From: Stenotrophomonas maltophilia
Lineage (GTDB): Bacteria; Pseudomonadota; Gammaproteobacteria; Xanthomonadales; Xanthomonadaceae
DNA length: 64,000 nt
Assembly: GCF_900186865.1 (NCBI RefSeq)
Contig: NZ_LT906480.1
Location: forward strand, 3,056,001 to 3,120,000
Direction of reading: 5' to 3'
Shown: piece after piece, positions 48,098-57,086 of the stretch
Numbering within the stretch: the stretch's first letter is position 1
How the letters are laid out: every line of letters begins with the position of its first letter
Notes under the pieces: model-generated
Seen by the model: the letters and a program-made list of their open reading frames with translations, nothing else
What the model was told of the DNA's origin: nothing
Databases searched by the model: none
Made by a program: the position numbers and the translations under genes

Positions 48098-48967
48098 CAG
48101 CCTTGGCTCGATCTTCACCGCGCCATGCGCCACGCGGTCATAGCAGGCGCGCACCACATCTTCCCCGTACTTCAGCTCGAGCCGGCGCACGATGAAGTGC
48201 CCGCGCGCCATGTCCTGGTAGTAGTCGGTGAACATGGTATTCAGTGTTGCACCGGCGGCAGCACCGACGATCGGCACCGCCTGTGCGGCGAATTTCTCAG
48301 TGACCACCACGCCGAAGCGCGCCGCCACCTTTTCCACCATCTTCGCCAGCAGCTTTCCAGCTTCTTTCGGTGCCACGCCCAGGGTCAGGTCGCGGCCGGT
48401 CACCACACGCCCAGCCAGTTCGGCCGAAAGATGCCGCATCACGTCGGTGGTGAAGCCGCGGGCCAGGTAGTAGCCGGTCTCGCTGGCGTCGTCGCGCGGC
48501 GAGTTGCCACCGAGCGCGAACACCTCCAGGCACGCCTGCCGGGTGCTGAACTCGGACAGGTCGAAGCCCTCGCTGCGGGCCACGTCGGCCACGGCGCGCA
48601 TCATGATGGTGGTCGACACCGGCAGTTCGATAAACAAGGCGGCAAAGCCGAAGGCCCCGCCGACCGCCCCCGAGGTGGCTGCCGCCAGCTTGTGCCAGCG
48701 GGTGGACGCCCCCTTGCCGGGTGTGTTGTCCATGCTCCACAGCGCCGCCTGCGCCGACTTGGTCAACGCCGCCTGCACCGCACCGTGGATGCGGTTGGAG
48801 ACCGAGCTGGGCAGCGCCTTCACCGCGAACTCCAGCGGCGTGCCGACCAGATTGGCCATGCGCGCGGTGAGGGTCGGCGCTTCCAGCAGGGCCACCGCCC
48901 GCTGCAGGTCGGACCAGTCGCGGGCGTCGTGGGCGATGTCGCGGGGGAGCAGGATGGGCTCGTTCAT
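48092..48967 (-). CDS. EcsC-family protein
   Basis: The 291-residue product shows the EcsC pattern: a helical N-terminus, then a glycine-rich amphipathic stretch (SGAVGGAFGFAALFIELPVST) and a second near the C-terminus (AVPIVGAAAGATLNTMFTDYY). EcsC proteins are peripheral or membrane-associated with unknown role. The stop codon is provided by a REP element. Confidence 0.85.
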   Translation of the reverse strand: MNEPILLPRDIAHDARDWSDLQRAVALLEAPTLTARMANLVGTPLEFAVKALPSSVSNRIHGAVQAALTKSAQAALWSMDNTPGKGASTRWHKLAAATSGAVGGAFGFAALFIELPVSTTIMMRAVADVARSEGFDLSEFSTRQACLEVFALGGNSPRDDASETGYYLARGFTTDVMRHLSAELAGRVVTGRDLTLGVAPKEAGKLLAKMVEKVAARFGVVVTEKFAAQAVPIVGAAAGATLNTMFTDYYQDMARGHFIVRRLELKYGEDVVRACYDRVAHGAVKIEPRLE

Positions 48968-49066
48968 GGCGCCGATCTTAGCGCCAGGGAGTTGAACGGT
49001 TCGTCGCGAGGCACGACAGAGGGGTCGGAGCCCTTGCCGCGGGAAAGGGGTTCGGCCCCGACGCCT

Positions 49067-49090
49067 TGCCGGCCAGCGGCCGGCACTACC
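49067..49090. repeat. single SMAG/REP element
   Basis: One GCCGGCCAGCGGCCGGCACTACC palindrome between the orn and EcsC-family genes. Confidence 0.8.
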
Positions 49091-49137
49091 AGTTCGCGTG
49101 TCACCCGGTCGCGCCGGGCCTTGCCCGGCGTTGTTGT

Positions 49138-49710
49138 TCAGGCCGTGGGCAAGCCCGACAGCGCGCCCATGAACTGGCGGTAATGGCGCAGCTCGGCGAT
49201 CGAGTCGTGCACGTCGCTCAGCGCGGTGTGGTTGCTGTTCTTGCCGACGCCGGCGGCCACGCTCGGCGCCCAGCGCTTGGCCAGCTCCTTCACCGTGGAC
49301 ACGTCCAGGTTGCGGTAATGGAAGTACTTCTCCAGGCGCGGCATCTGGCGGTGCAGGAAGCGGCGATCCTGGCAGATCGAGTTGCCGCACATCGGCGAAA
49401 GGCCGGCCGGGATCCACTGCGCCAGGAAGTTCACCGTCTGCGCCTCGGCCTGGCCGAGGGTGGTGGTGCTGTCCACCACGCGCTGCCACAGGCCCGAACG
49501 ACGATGCTGGTTGCGGTTCCACTCGTCCATCGCCTCCAGCGTTTCCAGCGGATGATGGATGGCGAATTCCGGACCTTCGGCCAGTACGTTCAGCTGGGCG
49601 TCGGTGACCACGGTGGCGATCTCGATGATCGAATCGTTGTCGGTGTCCAACCCGGTCATTTCCAGGTCGATCCAGATCAGTCGTTCGTTGGCCGCGCCGG
49701 TGTCCGCCAT
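49138..49710 (-). CDS. orn: oligoribonuclease
   Basis: The 190-residue DEDDh exonuclease carries all motifs: [10 protein letters not shown] (Exo I), the [11 protein letters not shown] region (Exo II) and [12 protein letters not shown] (Exo III with the His). It degrades 2-5-mers of RNA including pGpG from c-di-GMP breakdown, which ties it to the two diguanylate cyclase genes of this window. Confidence 0.96.
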   Translation of the reverse strand: MADTGAANERLIWIDLEMTGLDTDNDSIIEIATVVTDAQLNVLAEGPEFAIHHPLETLEAMDEWNRNQHRRSGLWQRVVDSTTTLGQAEAQTVNFLAQWIPAGLSPMCGNSICQDRRFLHRQMPRLEKYFHYRNLDVSTVKELAKRWAPSVAAGVGKNSNHTALSDVHDSIAELRHYRQFMGALSGLPTA

Positions 49711-49785
49711 TGTGTCGCCTCGTTGCTGGGCAGGCGCGCGGCCTACCGGTGAAGGAAAGAGGCGCCCATCATACCCGTTCGCCCC

Positions 49786-50310
49786 TCAGCCCTCGCCGAC
49801 GTGGTCTTCCAGCAGCAGCGGCGGCTTGCCACGCTTGGCGCGGAAATAATTGGTCAGGCGCGTACTGGCTTCCTTGGCCAGCACCCCGCCGTGGATCTCG
49901 ACCCGGTGGTTGTGGCGGGCATCGCCGAGCAGGTCGAACACGCTGCCGCACGCACCGGTCTTGGGGTCGCTGGCGCCGTAGACCAGGCGCGAAACGCGCG
50001 CATGCACGATCGCCATCGCGCACATCGCGCACGGCTCCAAGGTCACGTACAGCGTGCTGCCAAGCAGGCGATGGTTGGCGAGCAGCTTTCCACCGGCCCG
50101 CATGGCCACGATCTCGGCATGCGCGCTGGGGTCGTGCGAGGCGATGTTGAGGTTCCAGCCCTCGCCCAGCAGCTGGCCGTCGGCGCCCACCAGCACCGCC
50201 CCGACCGGAATCTCGTCGAACTCACGCTGCGCGCGCTCGGCCAGGGCCAGTGCATGGCGCATCCAGTGTTCATCGGCGTCGTGCACCGGTACACCCAGGA
50301 CATCGGTCAT
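49786..50310 (-). CDS. tadA: tRNA-specific adenosine deaminase
   Basis: The 174-residue protein has the zinc deaminase motifs SAHAEIVAM (His ligand and catalytic Glu) and LEPCAMCAMAI (two Cys ligands). It edits A34 to inosine in tRNA-Arg. Length and the C-terminal NYFRAKRGK tail match TadA. Confidence 0.95.
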   Translation of the reverse strand: MTDVLGVPVHDADEHWMRHALALAERAQREFDEIPVGAVLVGADGQLLGEGWNLNIASHDPSAHAEIVAMRAGGKLLANHRLLGSTLYVTLEPCAMCAMAIVHARVSRLVYGASDPKTGACGSVFDLLGDARHNHRVEIHGGVLAKEASTRLTNYFRAKRGKPPLLLEDHVGEG

Positions 50311-50385
50311 GGCGGTTCTCGCTTTTCAACTGGGCCAGGATGGCCGCCGGGGGCGCATTGTACGCCCGGGGCCGTGCAGGCGCCG

Positions 50386-50745
50386 CTAGCGCGCGTCGAA
50401 GCGCTCGCGGGCCGCATCGAGCGCCGGGAAGTTGTGCTCGGCCCAGCGATCCAGGGCGGACAGCGTCTCGACCAGGCCGCGCGCGACCTCGGTCAGGCGG
50501 TACTCCACATGCAGTGGTTTGCTGCCCCGGTCACACCGCTCGACCAGCCCATTGCGCTCCAGCTGGCGCAGGGTCTGGGTCAGCACCTTCTGCGAGATGC
50601 CTTCGATCTTCCGCAGCAACGCGCCGTTGCGAAGCGGGCCCTGCGCCAATGCCGGCAGCAGCAGCATCACCCACTTGCCTGAAATCAGCGCAAGCGCATC
50701 GCGTGCCGAACAGTCGGCGGCATAGACATCCCCGGGAAAGGCCAT
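50386..50745 (-). CDS. HxlR-family transcriptional regulator
   Basis: The 119-residue winged-helix protein has a conserved Cys near the N-terminus (ADCSARDALALISGKWVMLLL), the HTH (NGALLRKIEGISQKVLTQTLRQLERNG written across residues 40-66) and the wing YRLTEVARGL. The N-terminal Cys is typical of quinone- or thiol-sensing HxlR members such as YodB and QorR. The divergent quinone reductase gene is its obvious target. GAGG precedes the ATG. Confidence 0.9.
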   Translation of the reverse strand: MAFPGDVYAADCSARDALALISGKWVMLLLPALAQGPLRNGALLRKIEGISQKVLTQTLRQLERNGLVERCDRGSKPLHVEYRLTEVARGLVETLSALDRWAEHNFPALDAARERFDAR

Positions 50746-50823
50746 GGTTACCTCAAGGTGCGTAATTGCCGGCGCATGCCGGCACCGCGAGGATGGTCGC
50801 ACACTCCTCGAACACCTCGCCCC

Positions 50824-51591
50824 ATGCGTGCCCTGATCCTGCTTGCCCACCCCGAGCCCCGCTCCTTCAATGCACATCTGGCCGCTCAGGCCGCCGAGCA
50901 ACTGCGGCATGACGCGCTGCAGGTGGACGTGGTCGACCTGTATGCGGAGGGCTTCGATCCGCTGGAAGCGGCTGACCACCATCCGCATCGCCTGCATCCC
51001 GGCCACTTCGACGCCCAACGCGAACAGCGGCACAGCGCCGAGCAGGGCCAGCTGCCCGTCGATGTGCAACGTCACCTGAAACTGCTGCGGGCCGCAGACC
51101 TGCTGATCCTGCAGTTCCCGCTGTGGTGGTTCGCGGCGCCGGCCATCCTGAAGGGCTGGCTGGATCGCGTACTGGTGTACGGGCCGATGTACAACAGCCG
51201 CCTGCGTCACGAGCACGGAGCGATGCGCGGCAAGCGTGCGTTGCTGAGCGTCACCACCGGCTCATCGGCACGGGCCTGCGCAGTCGACGGCCGCGAGGGA
51301 GATACCCGGTTGCTGCTGTGGCCCTTGATGTACAGCCTGCGCTACGTCGGCTTCGACGTGATGGAACCGCACGTGGTGCACGGCGTGCGTTCCGGGCTGG
51401 CACCGGAGCGCATGCAGGCCCACGACGAGGCACTGGCTGCAGCAACCCACCACTACCGCGAACGCCTGGCGCAATGGCCGCAGTGGACCACCGTGCCCTT
51501 CAACGACAGCAGCGATTTCGAGGACGGCGTTGTGCTGCGCGCGGAGGCCACTGCCTACAGCCCCTTCATCCGCCATCGCAACGCCGGATGA
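50824..51591 (+). CDS. NAD(P)H-quinone oxidoreductase, flavodoxin fold
   Basis: The 255-residue protein has LILLAHPEPRSFN at the N-terminus, LILQFPLWWFAAPAILKGW (flavin and quinone site) and VTTGSSARA. It belongs to the NQO1/MdaB-like family that reduces quinones by two electrons. It is divergent from the HxlR regulator across 78 bases, so induction by electrophiles or quinones is likely. Confidence 0.9.
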   Translation: MRALILLAHPEPRSFNAHLAAQAAEQLRHDALQVDVVDLYAEGFDPLEAADHHPHRLHPGHFDAQREQRHSAEQGQLPVDVQRHLKLLRAADLLILQFPLWWFAAPAILKGWLDRVLVYGPMYNSRLRHEHGAMRGKRALLSVTTGSSARACAVDGREGDTRLLLWPLMYSLRYVGFDVMEPHVVHGVRSGLAPERMQAHDEALAAATHHYRERLAQWPQWTTVPFNDSSDFEDGVVLRAEATAYSPFIRHRNAG

Positions 51592-51659
51592 ATCCACATC
51601 TGCGCGCTGGATCGGGACGCGCCATACTACGCACTCTTTGCAAGCACCTTGGCGAACCC

Positions 51660-52097
51660 ATGACCACCCTCCGCCCCTCCCGCGCCGACGACGGCGCCGC
51701 TCTTGTCGACCTCTGGCGCCGCGCCGTCGACGCCACCCACGACTTCCTCAGTGCAGAAGACCGCCAGGCCATCGATGCCGAAGTCGCCGGTTTCCTGCCG
51801 CAGGCGCCGATGACCGTTGCTGTCGATGCGCAGGATCGGCCGCTGGGCTTCATGCTGATCGATGGCACGCACATGGAAGCGCTCTTCATCGATCCGGACG
51901 TACGTGGCACCGGCATCGGCCGGCAACTGCTGCAGCACGCACTGGCCCAGCATCCGCAGCTGAGTACTGACGTCAACGAACAGAACGCACAGGCCGTCGG
52001 CTTCTACCTGCGCATGGGCTTCGTCGAAACCGGACGTTCACCGCTGGATTCGCAAGGCCGTCCGTATCCGCTGATCCACCTTCGGCACAACGGCTGA
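51660..52097 (+). CDS. GNAT-family N-acetyltransferase (YjaB-like)
   Basis: A 145-residue GNAT protein with MEALFIDPDVRGTGIGRQLL (acetyl-CoA loop R-G-T-G-I-G) and VNEQNAQAVGFYLRMGF. The order is that of YjaB-type enzymes; the substrate is unknown. Confidence 0.88.
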   Translation: MTTLRPSRADDGAALVDLWRRAVDATHDFLSAEDRQAIDAEVAGFLPQAPMTVAVDAQDRPLGFMLIDGTHMEALFIDPDVRGTGIGRQLLQHALAQHPQLSTDVNEQNAQAVGFYLRMGFVETGRSPLDSQGRPYPLIHLRHNG

Positions 52098-52153
52098 CAT
52101 CCGTCGGCAGCAGCCACGTGCTAGCGTGGCTGCTTTCGACCAAGGAATGCCGC

Positions 52154-52360
52154 ATGGATGGTGCAAAAGCCCTGTTGACCCTGTTTGCGCTGGGCATCAG
52201 CCTGGTCTGGATCCTGGTGCCGTTCGCCATCTTCGCCGTGCGCAACCTGCTGCGTGAAGTACTGGTCGAGCAGCGCCGTACCAATGAACTGCTTGAACAC
52301 ATCGGCGGTTACCGCATTCCGAAGCCGCAACCCGAACCGACCGTCTGGCGCGCGCCCTGA
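52154..52360 (+). CDS. small single-span membrane protein
   Basis: A 68-residue product with one membrane helix (about 8-29, LTLFALGISLVWILVPFAIF) and a charged helix (LLREVLVEQRRTNELLEHI). AAGGA precedes the ATG. No family recognised. Confidence 0.6.
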   Translation: MDGAKALLTLFALGISLVWILVPFAIFAVRNLLREVLVEQRRTNELLEHIGGYRIPKPQPEPTVWRAP

Positions 52361-52382
52361 GCAGAAACGTGCCAGGCCCGGA

Positions 52383-52889
52383 TCAGGCCGTCGCCTCGAA
52401 GGCCGGTGAGTACTGCACTTCGCCCTGTGCCAACGGAGGCTGCAGGCAAAGTGCCTGGAAGTACTCCGGCGGCACACCCGGCAGCACCAGGCCCGGCTCG
52501 GCACAGAAGCCGAAGCGACCGTAATAGGCGGGCTCGCCCAGCAATACACAGCCATGTGCGCCCTGCTGACGCAGTGCTTCAAGTGCGGCATGCATCAGGG
52601 CCGCACCGATGCCCTGCCCCTGCCAGGCGGGCAATACCGAAATCGGCCCCAGGCCAAACCAGCCCGTGCTGCCATCGCTGATCGTCACCGGCGACACCGC
52701 CACATGGCCGATCACCTTCCCGTCCATCTCGGCCACCAGCGAAACGCTCAGCTCCCCGCGCGCGCGCAGGGCGTCGACGATGAACTGCTCGGTATGGCTG
52801 CTGTGCGCAGCGTTCCGGAATGCGGCCTCGGTGAGCGCATGGAGGGTGGCGTGATCATCAATGGCTTCGGCACGGATGGTGTAGTTCAT
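52383..52889 (-). CDS. GNAT-family N-acetyltransferase (YhbS-like)
   Basis: A 168-residue GNAT protein: LGPISVLPAWQGQGIGAALM with the Q-G-Q-G-I-G loop and LLGEPAYYGRFGF, a combination typical of YhbS-type enzymes. Confidence 0.9.
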   Translation of the reverse strand: MNYTIRAEAIDDHATLHALTEAAFRNAAHSSHTEQFIVDALRARGELSVSLVAEMDGKVIGHVAVSPVTISDGSTGWFGLGPISVLPAWQGQGIGAALMHAALEALRQQGAHGCVLLGEPAYYGRFGFCAEPGLVLPGVPPEYFQALCLQPPLAQGEVQYSPAFEATA

Positions 52890-53163
52890 GGCGTAATGCT
52901 CGCTTGCGTGAGAGTCGCGTGAATAGGCGACCGTTTTCACAAATTGGCGGCGAAATGTCGAACGCGAAGCGCAATCGCCTGGTCAACCCCGAATCGCCTG
53001 TGCCGCAATCGATTCGGCGACGCTGCCGAACGCTGAATGCGTCAAAATTCCGTCACCGACACCTTGCCGTAGCTGGCGCCAGGTTTCCAGAACACTCCAT
53101 AATCGATAAACCTGTCACCAGGGAAGGATATATGGACACGGACGCACGATGCAGGATGCGGCC

Positions 53164-53820
53164 ATGGATGTAGCCACGCCGACACGCGATGGACGCCACC
53201 TGGTACCGATGGGCCTCTTGATGGCGCTGACGGCCTGCTCGCCTTACGCGGACGCAGAGCGTGACGTTGCCGCAGGTGGACGCGGCCTGGCCAAGCTCAA
53301 CCCGTCACCGCAGCAGGGCTACGAGCTGGTACGGACCCTGAAGGATGCCCCCGGTCCCTTCGCGGTGGTCGAGGGCGTTGCCCAGTACGACGTCAGCAAC
53401 CACAGGGACTGCGGCCGGGTCCTGTGGGCGACCGGTACCGCCAGCCGTATCACCAGCCAGGAGTTGGTGGAACTACACAAGGTCGACGAGAACGAATACC
53501 GCGGTACGTTCTACCTCGACCGCATGCAGGACGAGGATTACTACGGGCGTGGCGTCTGCCATTGGACGTTGACGGGTGTCGGTGCGATGTTGCGCGCTAC
53601 GACCGGCGAGGCGGATACGCGATTCCTTACGTTCGTCGACAAGGAGCGCATGGAGAGCGACTCACCTCTTACGCTTTATTACCCAAACCTTATCTATCCG
53701 CGCGCCGACACTGTCGCCAACTTTGGCACCAGTGGCGAGGAAGATCCGTCGGGGTACAGCGAAGATCTGCGCGACGCGCTGTTCTCAACCACCACCACTG
53801 TGCAGAAGCTCGTGCCATGA
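53164..53820 (+). CDS. lipoprotein, candidate T4SS immunity protein, paralogue 1
   Basis: The 218-residue product has a lipoprotein signal with lipobox LTAC (Cys near 20). Its mature part is closely related to the next gene product (shared GGRGLAKLNP, GVAQYDV, ATGTA-RITSQE, DEDYYGRGVC, RFLTFVD and LYYP). Both precede a lipase effector and a periplasmic anchor is what an antidote to a periplasmic lipase needs, so it is a candidate immunity protein. I do not recognise the family by name. The start has AGGA eight bases upstream. Confidence 0.7.
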   Translation: MDVATPTRDGRHLVPMGLLMALTACSPYADAERDVAAGGRGLAKLNPSPQQGYELVRTLKDAPGPFAVVEGVAQYDVSNHRDCGRVLWATGTASRITSQELVELHKVDENEYRGTFYLDRMQDEDYYGRGVCHWTLTGVGAMLRATTGEADTRFLTFVDKERMESDSPLTLYYPNLIYPRADTVANFGTSGEEDPSGYSEDLRDALFSTTTTVQKLVP

Positions 53821-53860
53821 GCTGCCAGTTCAACAACCCCTACCCCCAAGGAGGCCGACA

Positions 53861-54514
53861 TTGCGCCACAAGATGATTCCGTGCCTTGCTCTGCTTCTAT
53901 TGACCGCCTGCAACCCGGAGACCGCCATGAACCAGGAACGTGCCGCTGCTGAAGCCGATGTCGCCCAGGGCGGGCGCGGCCTCGCCAAGCTCAACCCCAC
54001 CCCGCGCAAGGCCTATGAACTGGTATTGCGCCTGAAGGATGCACCCGGCGACTTCGCACTGGTCAAGGGCGTAGCGCAGTACGACGTCACCAACGAAGAC
54101 CAGTGCGGCCACATCGAGCCGGCCACCGGTACCGCCGCGCGTATCACCAGCCAGGAACCGGTGGAGCTGCGCAAGGTCGCTGAGGGCGAGTACCGCGGCA
54201 CGCTATATGTGGACCGCATGCTGGATGAGGACTACTACGGTCGTGGCGTCTGCAAGTGGGAGTTCACCGGTGCCGGGGCAATGCTGAAGGCGACGGGTGC
54301 CGAAGAAGAGACCCGCTTCCTCACCTTCGTCGACGCCAAGCCGCTGACCGAAGGTGGCGCCCATACGCTCTACTATCCGGATCTGGTCTATCCGAAGGCA
54401 GATCGCGTTCCCAACTTCCCAGCCAGTGGCGAGCCCGATCGCAGCAACTACGCCGCTGATCTGCAGGACAAGCTGTTTACGATCACCCTCTCCGCAAGTG
54501 AGGTCGCGCCGTGA
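53861..54514 (+). CDS. lipoprotein, candidate T4SS immunity protein, paralogue 2
   Basis: The 217-residue product has a short lipoprotein signal with LLTAC (Cys near 16). It is probably started by TTG at 53861, because AAGGAGG lies six bases before it, while the ATG at 53873 has none. The sequence is clearly homologous to paralogue 1 over its whole length. Its stop overlaps the GTG start of the lipase effector gene, so antidote and toxin would be translated together. Confidence 0.72.
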   Translation: MRHKMIPCLALLLLTACNPETAMNQERAAAEADVAQGGRGLAKLNPTPRKAYELVLRLKDAPGDFALVKGVAQYDVTNEDQCGHIEPATGTAARITSQEPVELRKVAEGEYRGTLYVDRMLDEDYYGRGVCKWEFTGAGAMLKATGAEEETRFLTFVDAKPLTEGGAHTLYYPDLVYPKADRVPNFPASGEPDRSNYAADLQDKLFTITLSASEVAP

Positions 54515-55839
54515 CCATCACCTCTCATGACTACGCCGCGTTATCCAATGACGCCTACAAGGATCGGGCCGTCGGCCGACGTGAACCCGGCCAAGAAGAA
54601 AAAGTCACGTTAAACGGCCATGAGTACAAGATACTTGAGCATGTCAACAATCGTCTCAACGGCTATCAGGGCACCGTCTATCAGCGCGTAGACACCAAAG
54701 AGATCGTCATTGCGCATCGTGGCACCGAGCAGATCGCTCGCGATGCGATTCTGACCGACGGCGGCATGGTGGTTGCGCGCACCAACGTACAGGCGCCTGA
54801 CGCGATTGCTTTGACACAGAGGACGCTCGAAGGCGCTGCGCTTCAATCCCGCTTGAACGGTGTGCCCGCGCCCCAGGTCACCGTCACCGGTCACTCCCTC
54901 GGCGGCGCTCTTGCCCAGATCACCTCGCACCACTTCAACGTCAAGGGCGAGACCTTCAATGCCTACGGCGCGGTCAGCCTCAGCTATCGCATTCCGGAAG
55001 GCGGCAACACCATGATCAACCACGTCATGGCCTCCGATCCGGTCAGCGCCGTGTCACCGCATTTCGGCCAGGTACGCATCTATGCCAAGCCCGACGAGAT
55101 CAAGACGCTCGCGGCAAACGGCTTCAGCAATCACGCCCTGCGTGATCTGATTCCGGACCGCCCGATCATCGCGGCCACCAGCTCGTTCGGTGCGCACAAG
55201 CTGGGCAACTTCCTCAACGAAGGCTCGGTACTGAAGCACCCGGAAACGCAGAAGCTGGCGAAAGACAACGCCAAGATGATCGAGGAGTATCGCGACGACG
55301 TCGAGTCACTGCGTCGCGGCGTCACCCGCGCTGCACGCGGCATCCCGGGCGGCGCCATCGATCTGTACGACCACATCCGTGGCCCGCTGCAACCCGGTGA
55401 GCCGGCCCGTCGCGAGGCGGAGAAGAACGGCCATCACACCAGCATGCTGCGCATGGACGATGCCAACCACCTGGGCAACCCGCTGTTCAACGACGCGATC
55501 CGCGGCGTGCACGCACATGACGTGCGCGTTGGCCGCGTGCCGGACGTGATGAGTACGCAGCTGGCGGGCAGCCTGGCGGCGGAGATGCACGCTGCAGGCG
55601 GCAAGCGCATCGACGAATTGGTGATGAACGCCGATGCCTCGCGCAGCTTCGCCGTGCAGGGCCAGGGCGGTGATCCCGCCCACCTTCGCGTGTCGGTGGA
55701 TACGGCAGTGGCGATGAACACGCCGCTGGAACAGAGCAGCCAGCGCATCGACCAGCAGGCTGCAGGCCAGCGCCTTGCGCTGGAGCGCGACCAACAGCTG
55801 GAACAGCAGCAGCATCAGACCCGCAGCCTGCAGGCCTGA
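54511..55839 (+). CDS. lipase effector of the antibacterial type IV secretion system
   Basis: The 442-residue protein combines a class 3 lipase-like domain (about 1-230; IAHRGTEQ oxyanion region and the nucleophile elbow VTGHSLGGALAQ with Ser 129) with a C-terminal domain (about 310-442) of XVIPCD type. That domain contains NHLGNPLFNDAI, LAGSLAAEM, RIDELVM, FAVQGQGGDPAHLRV and a Gln-rich tail. In Xanthomonadales T4SS the XVIPCD is the secretion signal read by VirD4. There is no signal peptide. Comparable lipase (TfcA) and wall hydrolase (TfcB) effectors have been described in S. maltophilia. The gene starts with GTG. Confidence 0.88.
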   Translation: MTITSHDYAALSNDAYKDRAVGRREPGQEEKVTLNGHEYKILEHVNNRLNGYQGTVYQRVDTKEIVIAHRGTEQIARDAILTDGGMVVARTNVQAPDAIALTQRTLEGAALQSRLNGVPAPQVTVTGHSLGGALAQITSHHFNVKGETFNAYGAVSLSYRIPEGGNTMINHVMASDPVSAVSPHFGQVRIYAKPDEIKTLAANGFSNHALRDLIPDRPIIAATSSFGAHKLGNFLNEGSVLKHPETQKLAKDNAKMIEEYRDDVESLRRGVTRAARGIPGGAIDLYDHIRGPLQPGEPARREAEKNGHHTSMLRMDDANHLGNPLFNDAIRGVHAHDVRVGRVPDVMSTQLAGSLAAEMHAAGGKRIDELVMNADASRSFAVQGQGGDPAHLRVSVDTAVAMNTPLEQSSQRIDQQAAGQRLALERDQQLEQQQHQTRSLQA

Positions 55840-55888
55840 TGGACAGCGCGGGAGCCGGTCATTCCGGCTCCCGCCTCAGCACCGTGAC

Positions 55889-56989
55889 TCAGGGGCTGGT
55901 GGCCGCGACCGGCACAGATGCACTGGCGGTCACGAACAGATCCGGCCCGGAATCCGGGAAGCCGCCGCAGGCGCGATCGCCCGGCGCGACCGGATCACAC
56001 GGCCACTGGCTGCGCGGGACCTTGTCGCGCAACTCGAAGCGATCGCCGGTCCAGACCACGAAGGCGAGATGCTCGCGGTTCCAGTCACTGAACGCACGCG
56101 TCCCACCCTTCGGCACCGTCTCCGGATACTGCACGAACCAACGCATGGCCGGCCCGAACTGCAGCTTGCTGTGATCCAGCGTGATCCTGCCCCCACGCGC
56201 CAGCTGGCGTGCGCGATCCGCCTCGGTCACCTGTGGCATGGCCGGCATCGCTTCGGCGGTAACATCCCTCGGCGGCGCATCGCCACGCACCTGGTACACA
56301 CGCTGGCCCACATAGGCCTCGCGGCAGCTACCCGCTGGCACACGTACCGGCTCCGCGCTGTAGTCATCGCGGTTGGCGACCTGGTCGCTACAGGTGAACG
56401 GCGCGGACACCAGGTAGAACGTGCTGTCGGCGTCGCGCCCTTCCAGCGAGCGCACCCAGACGTCGCCCATCCGCACGATGAAGTCCGGTCGCTGGCCGTA
56501 CCCAGGCACCGCCTTGAACCAGGCCTTCTGCTGTACCTCTCGCTCGCGCCAGTTGCGCGGCAGGTGGATGTCCTGCTCGGGCAGCGCGACCAGCAGAGCG
56601 GCCAGATGCGCCGGCATGGTGCCCTGGCAGGCGCCGGTCAGCAGGTCGCCCTGGGTCGCCAGTCGCCCGGCCAGATCCACCGGGCAGCGCGCACCGAGCG
56701 CCCGCTCGGTCGCCCGCTCGGGCGGCAATGGCACGATGGCCAATGCGGGCGGTGCGGGTGCTACCGCCGGAACGGTTCGCTCGACGGTGGCAGGCGGTGC
56801 CGTCCCTGCAGGCGCATCAGCGATCGCCTGTGCCGTGGCGTGCGTTTCCGCGACGGGCGGCGCTGTCTCCTGAGCCTGTGCCGAGGCTGCGGCAAGTCCA
56901 AGTGACAGCAGCCAGAGCGGCGGCAGGCGGCGCGCGGATGCATTGCAGCGGGCAGCGGCCTGCAGGGCATTCAAGGGAACGATTCGCAT
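55889..56989 (-). CDS. exported hypothetical protein beside the T4SS effectors
   Basis: The 366-residue product has a long N-terminus with a signal peptide (hydrophobic part LWLLSLGLAAASAQA, about 26-40), a Pro/Ala/Thr-rich stretch (about 43-90) and a Cys-containing globular part with PGYGQRPDFIVRMG and CDPVAPGDRACGGF. No family is recognised. It follows the GH19 effector gene by 97 bases on the same strand and is exported, so a protective role is possible. AAGGA precedes the ATG. Confidence 0.6.
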   Translation of the reverse strand: MRIVPLNALQAAARCNASARRLPPLWLLSLGLAAASAQAQETAPPVAETHATAQAIADAPAGTAPPATVERTVPAVAPAPPALAIVPLPPERATERALGARCPVDLAGRLATQGDLLTGACQGTMPAHLAALLVALPEQDIHLPRNWREREVQQKAWFKAVPGYGQRPDFIVRMGDVWVRSLEGRDADSTFYLVSAPFTCSDQVANRDDYSAEPVRVPAGSCREAYVGQRVYQVRGDAPPRDVTAEAMPAMPQVTEADRARQLARGGRITLDHSKLQFGPAMRWFVQYPETVPKGGTRAFSDWNREHLAFVVWTGDRFELRDKVPRSQWPCDPVAPGDRACGGFPDSGPDLFVTASASVPVAATSP

Positions 56990-57086
56990 GTGGTGTCCTT
57001 ACGGGTGGGTTTCCATGTCGGCGCCACAGGGCGCCACGCGTCGTACGCAAAACAACGGCGGGCACCCTGCCCGCCGGCACCAAGTG

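Noticed and set aside
55889..56989. Idea that this exported protein is a further XVIPCD effector.
   Set aside because: It has a signal peptide and lacks the C-terminal FAVQG/Gln-rich pattern.
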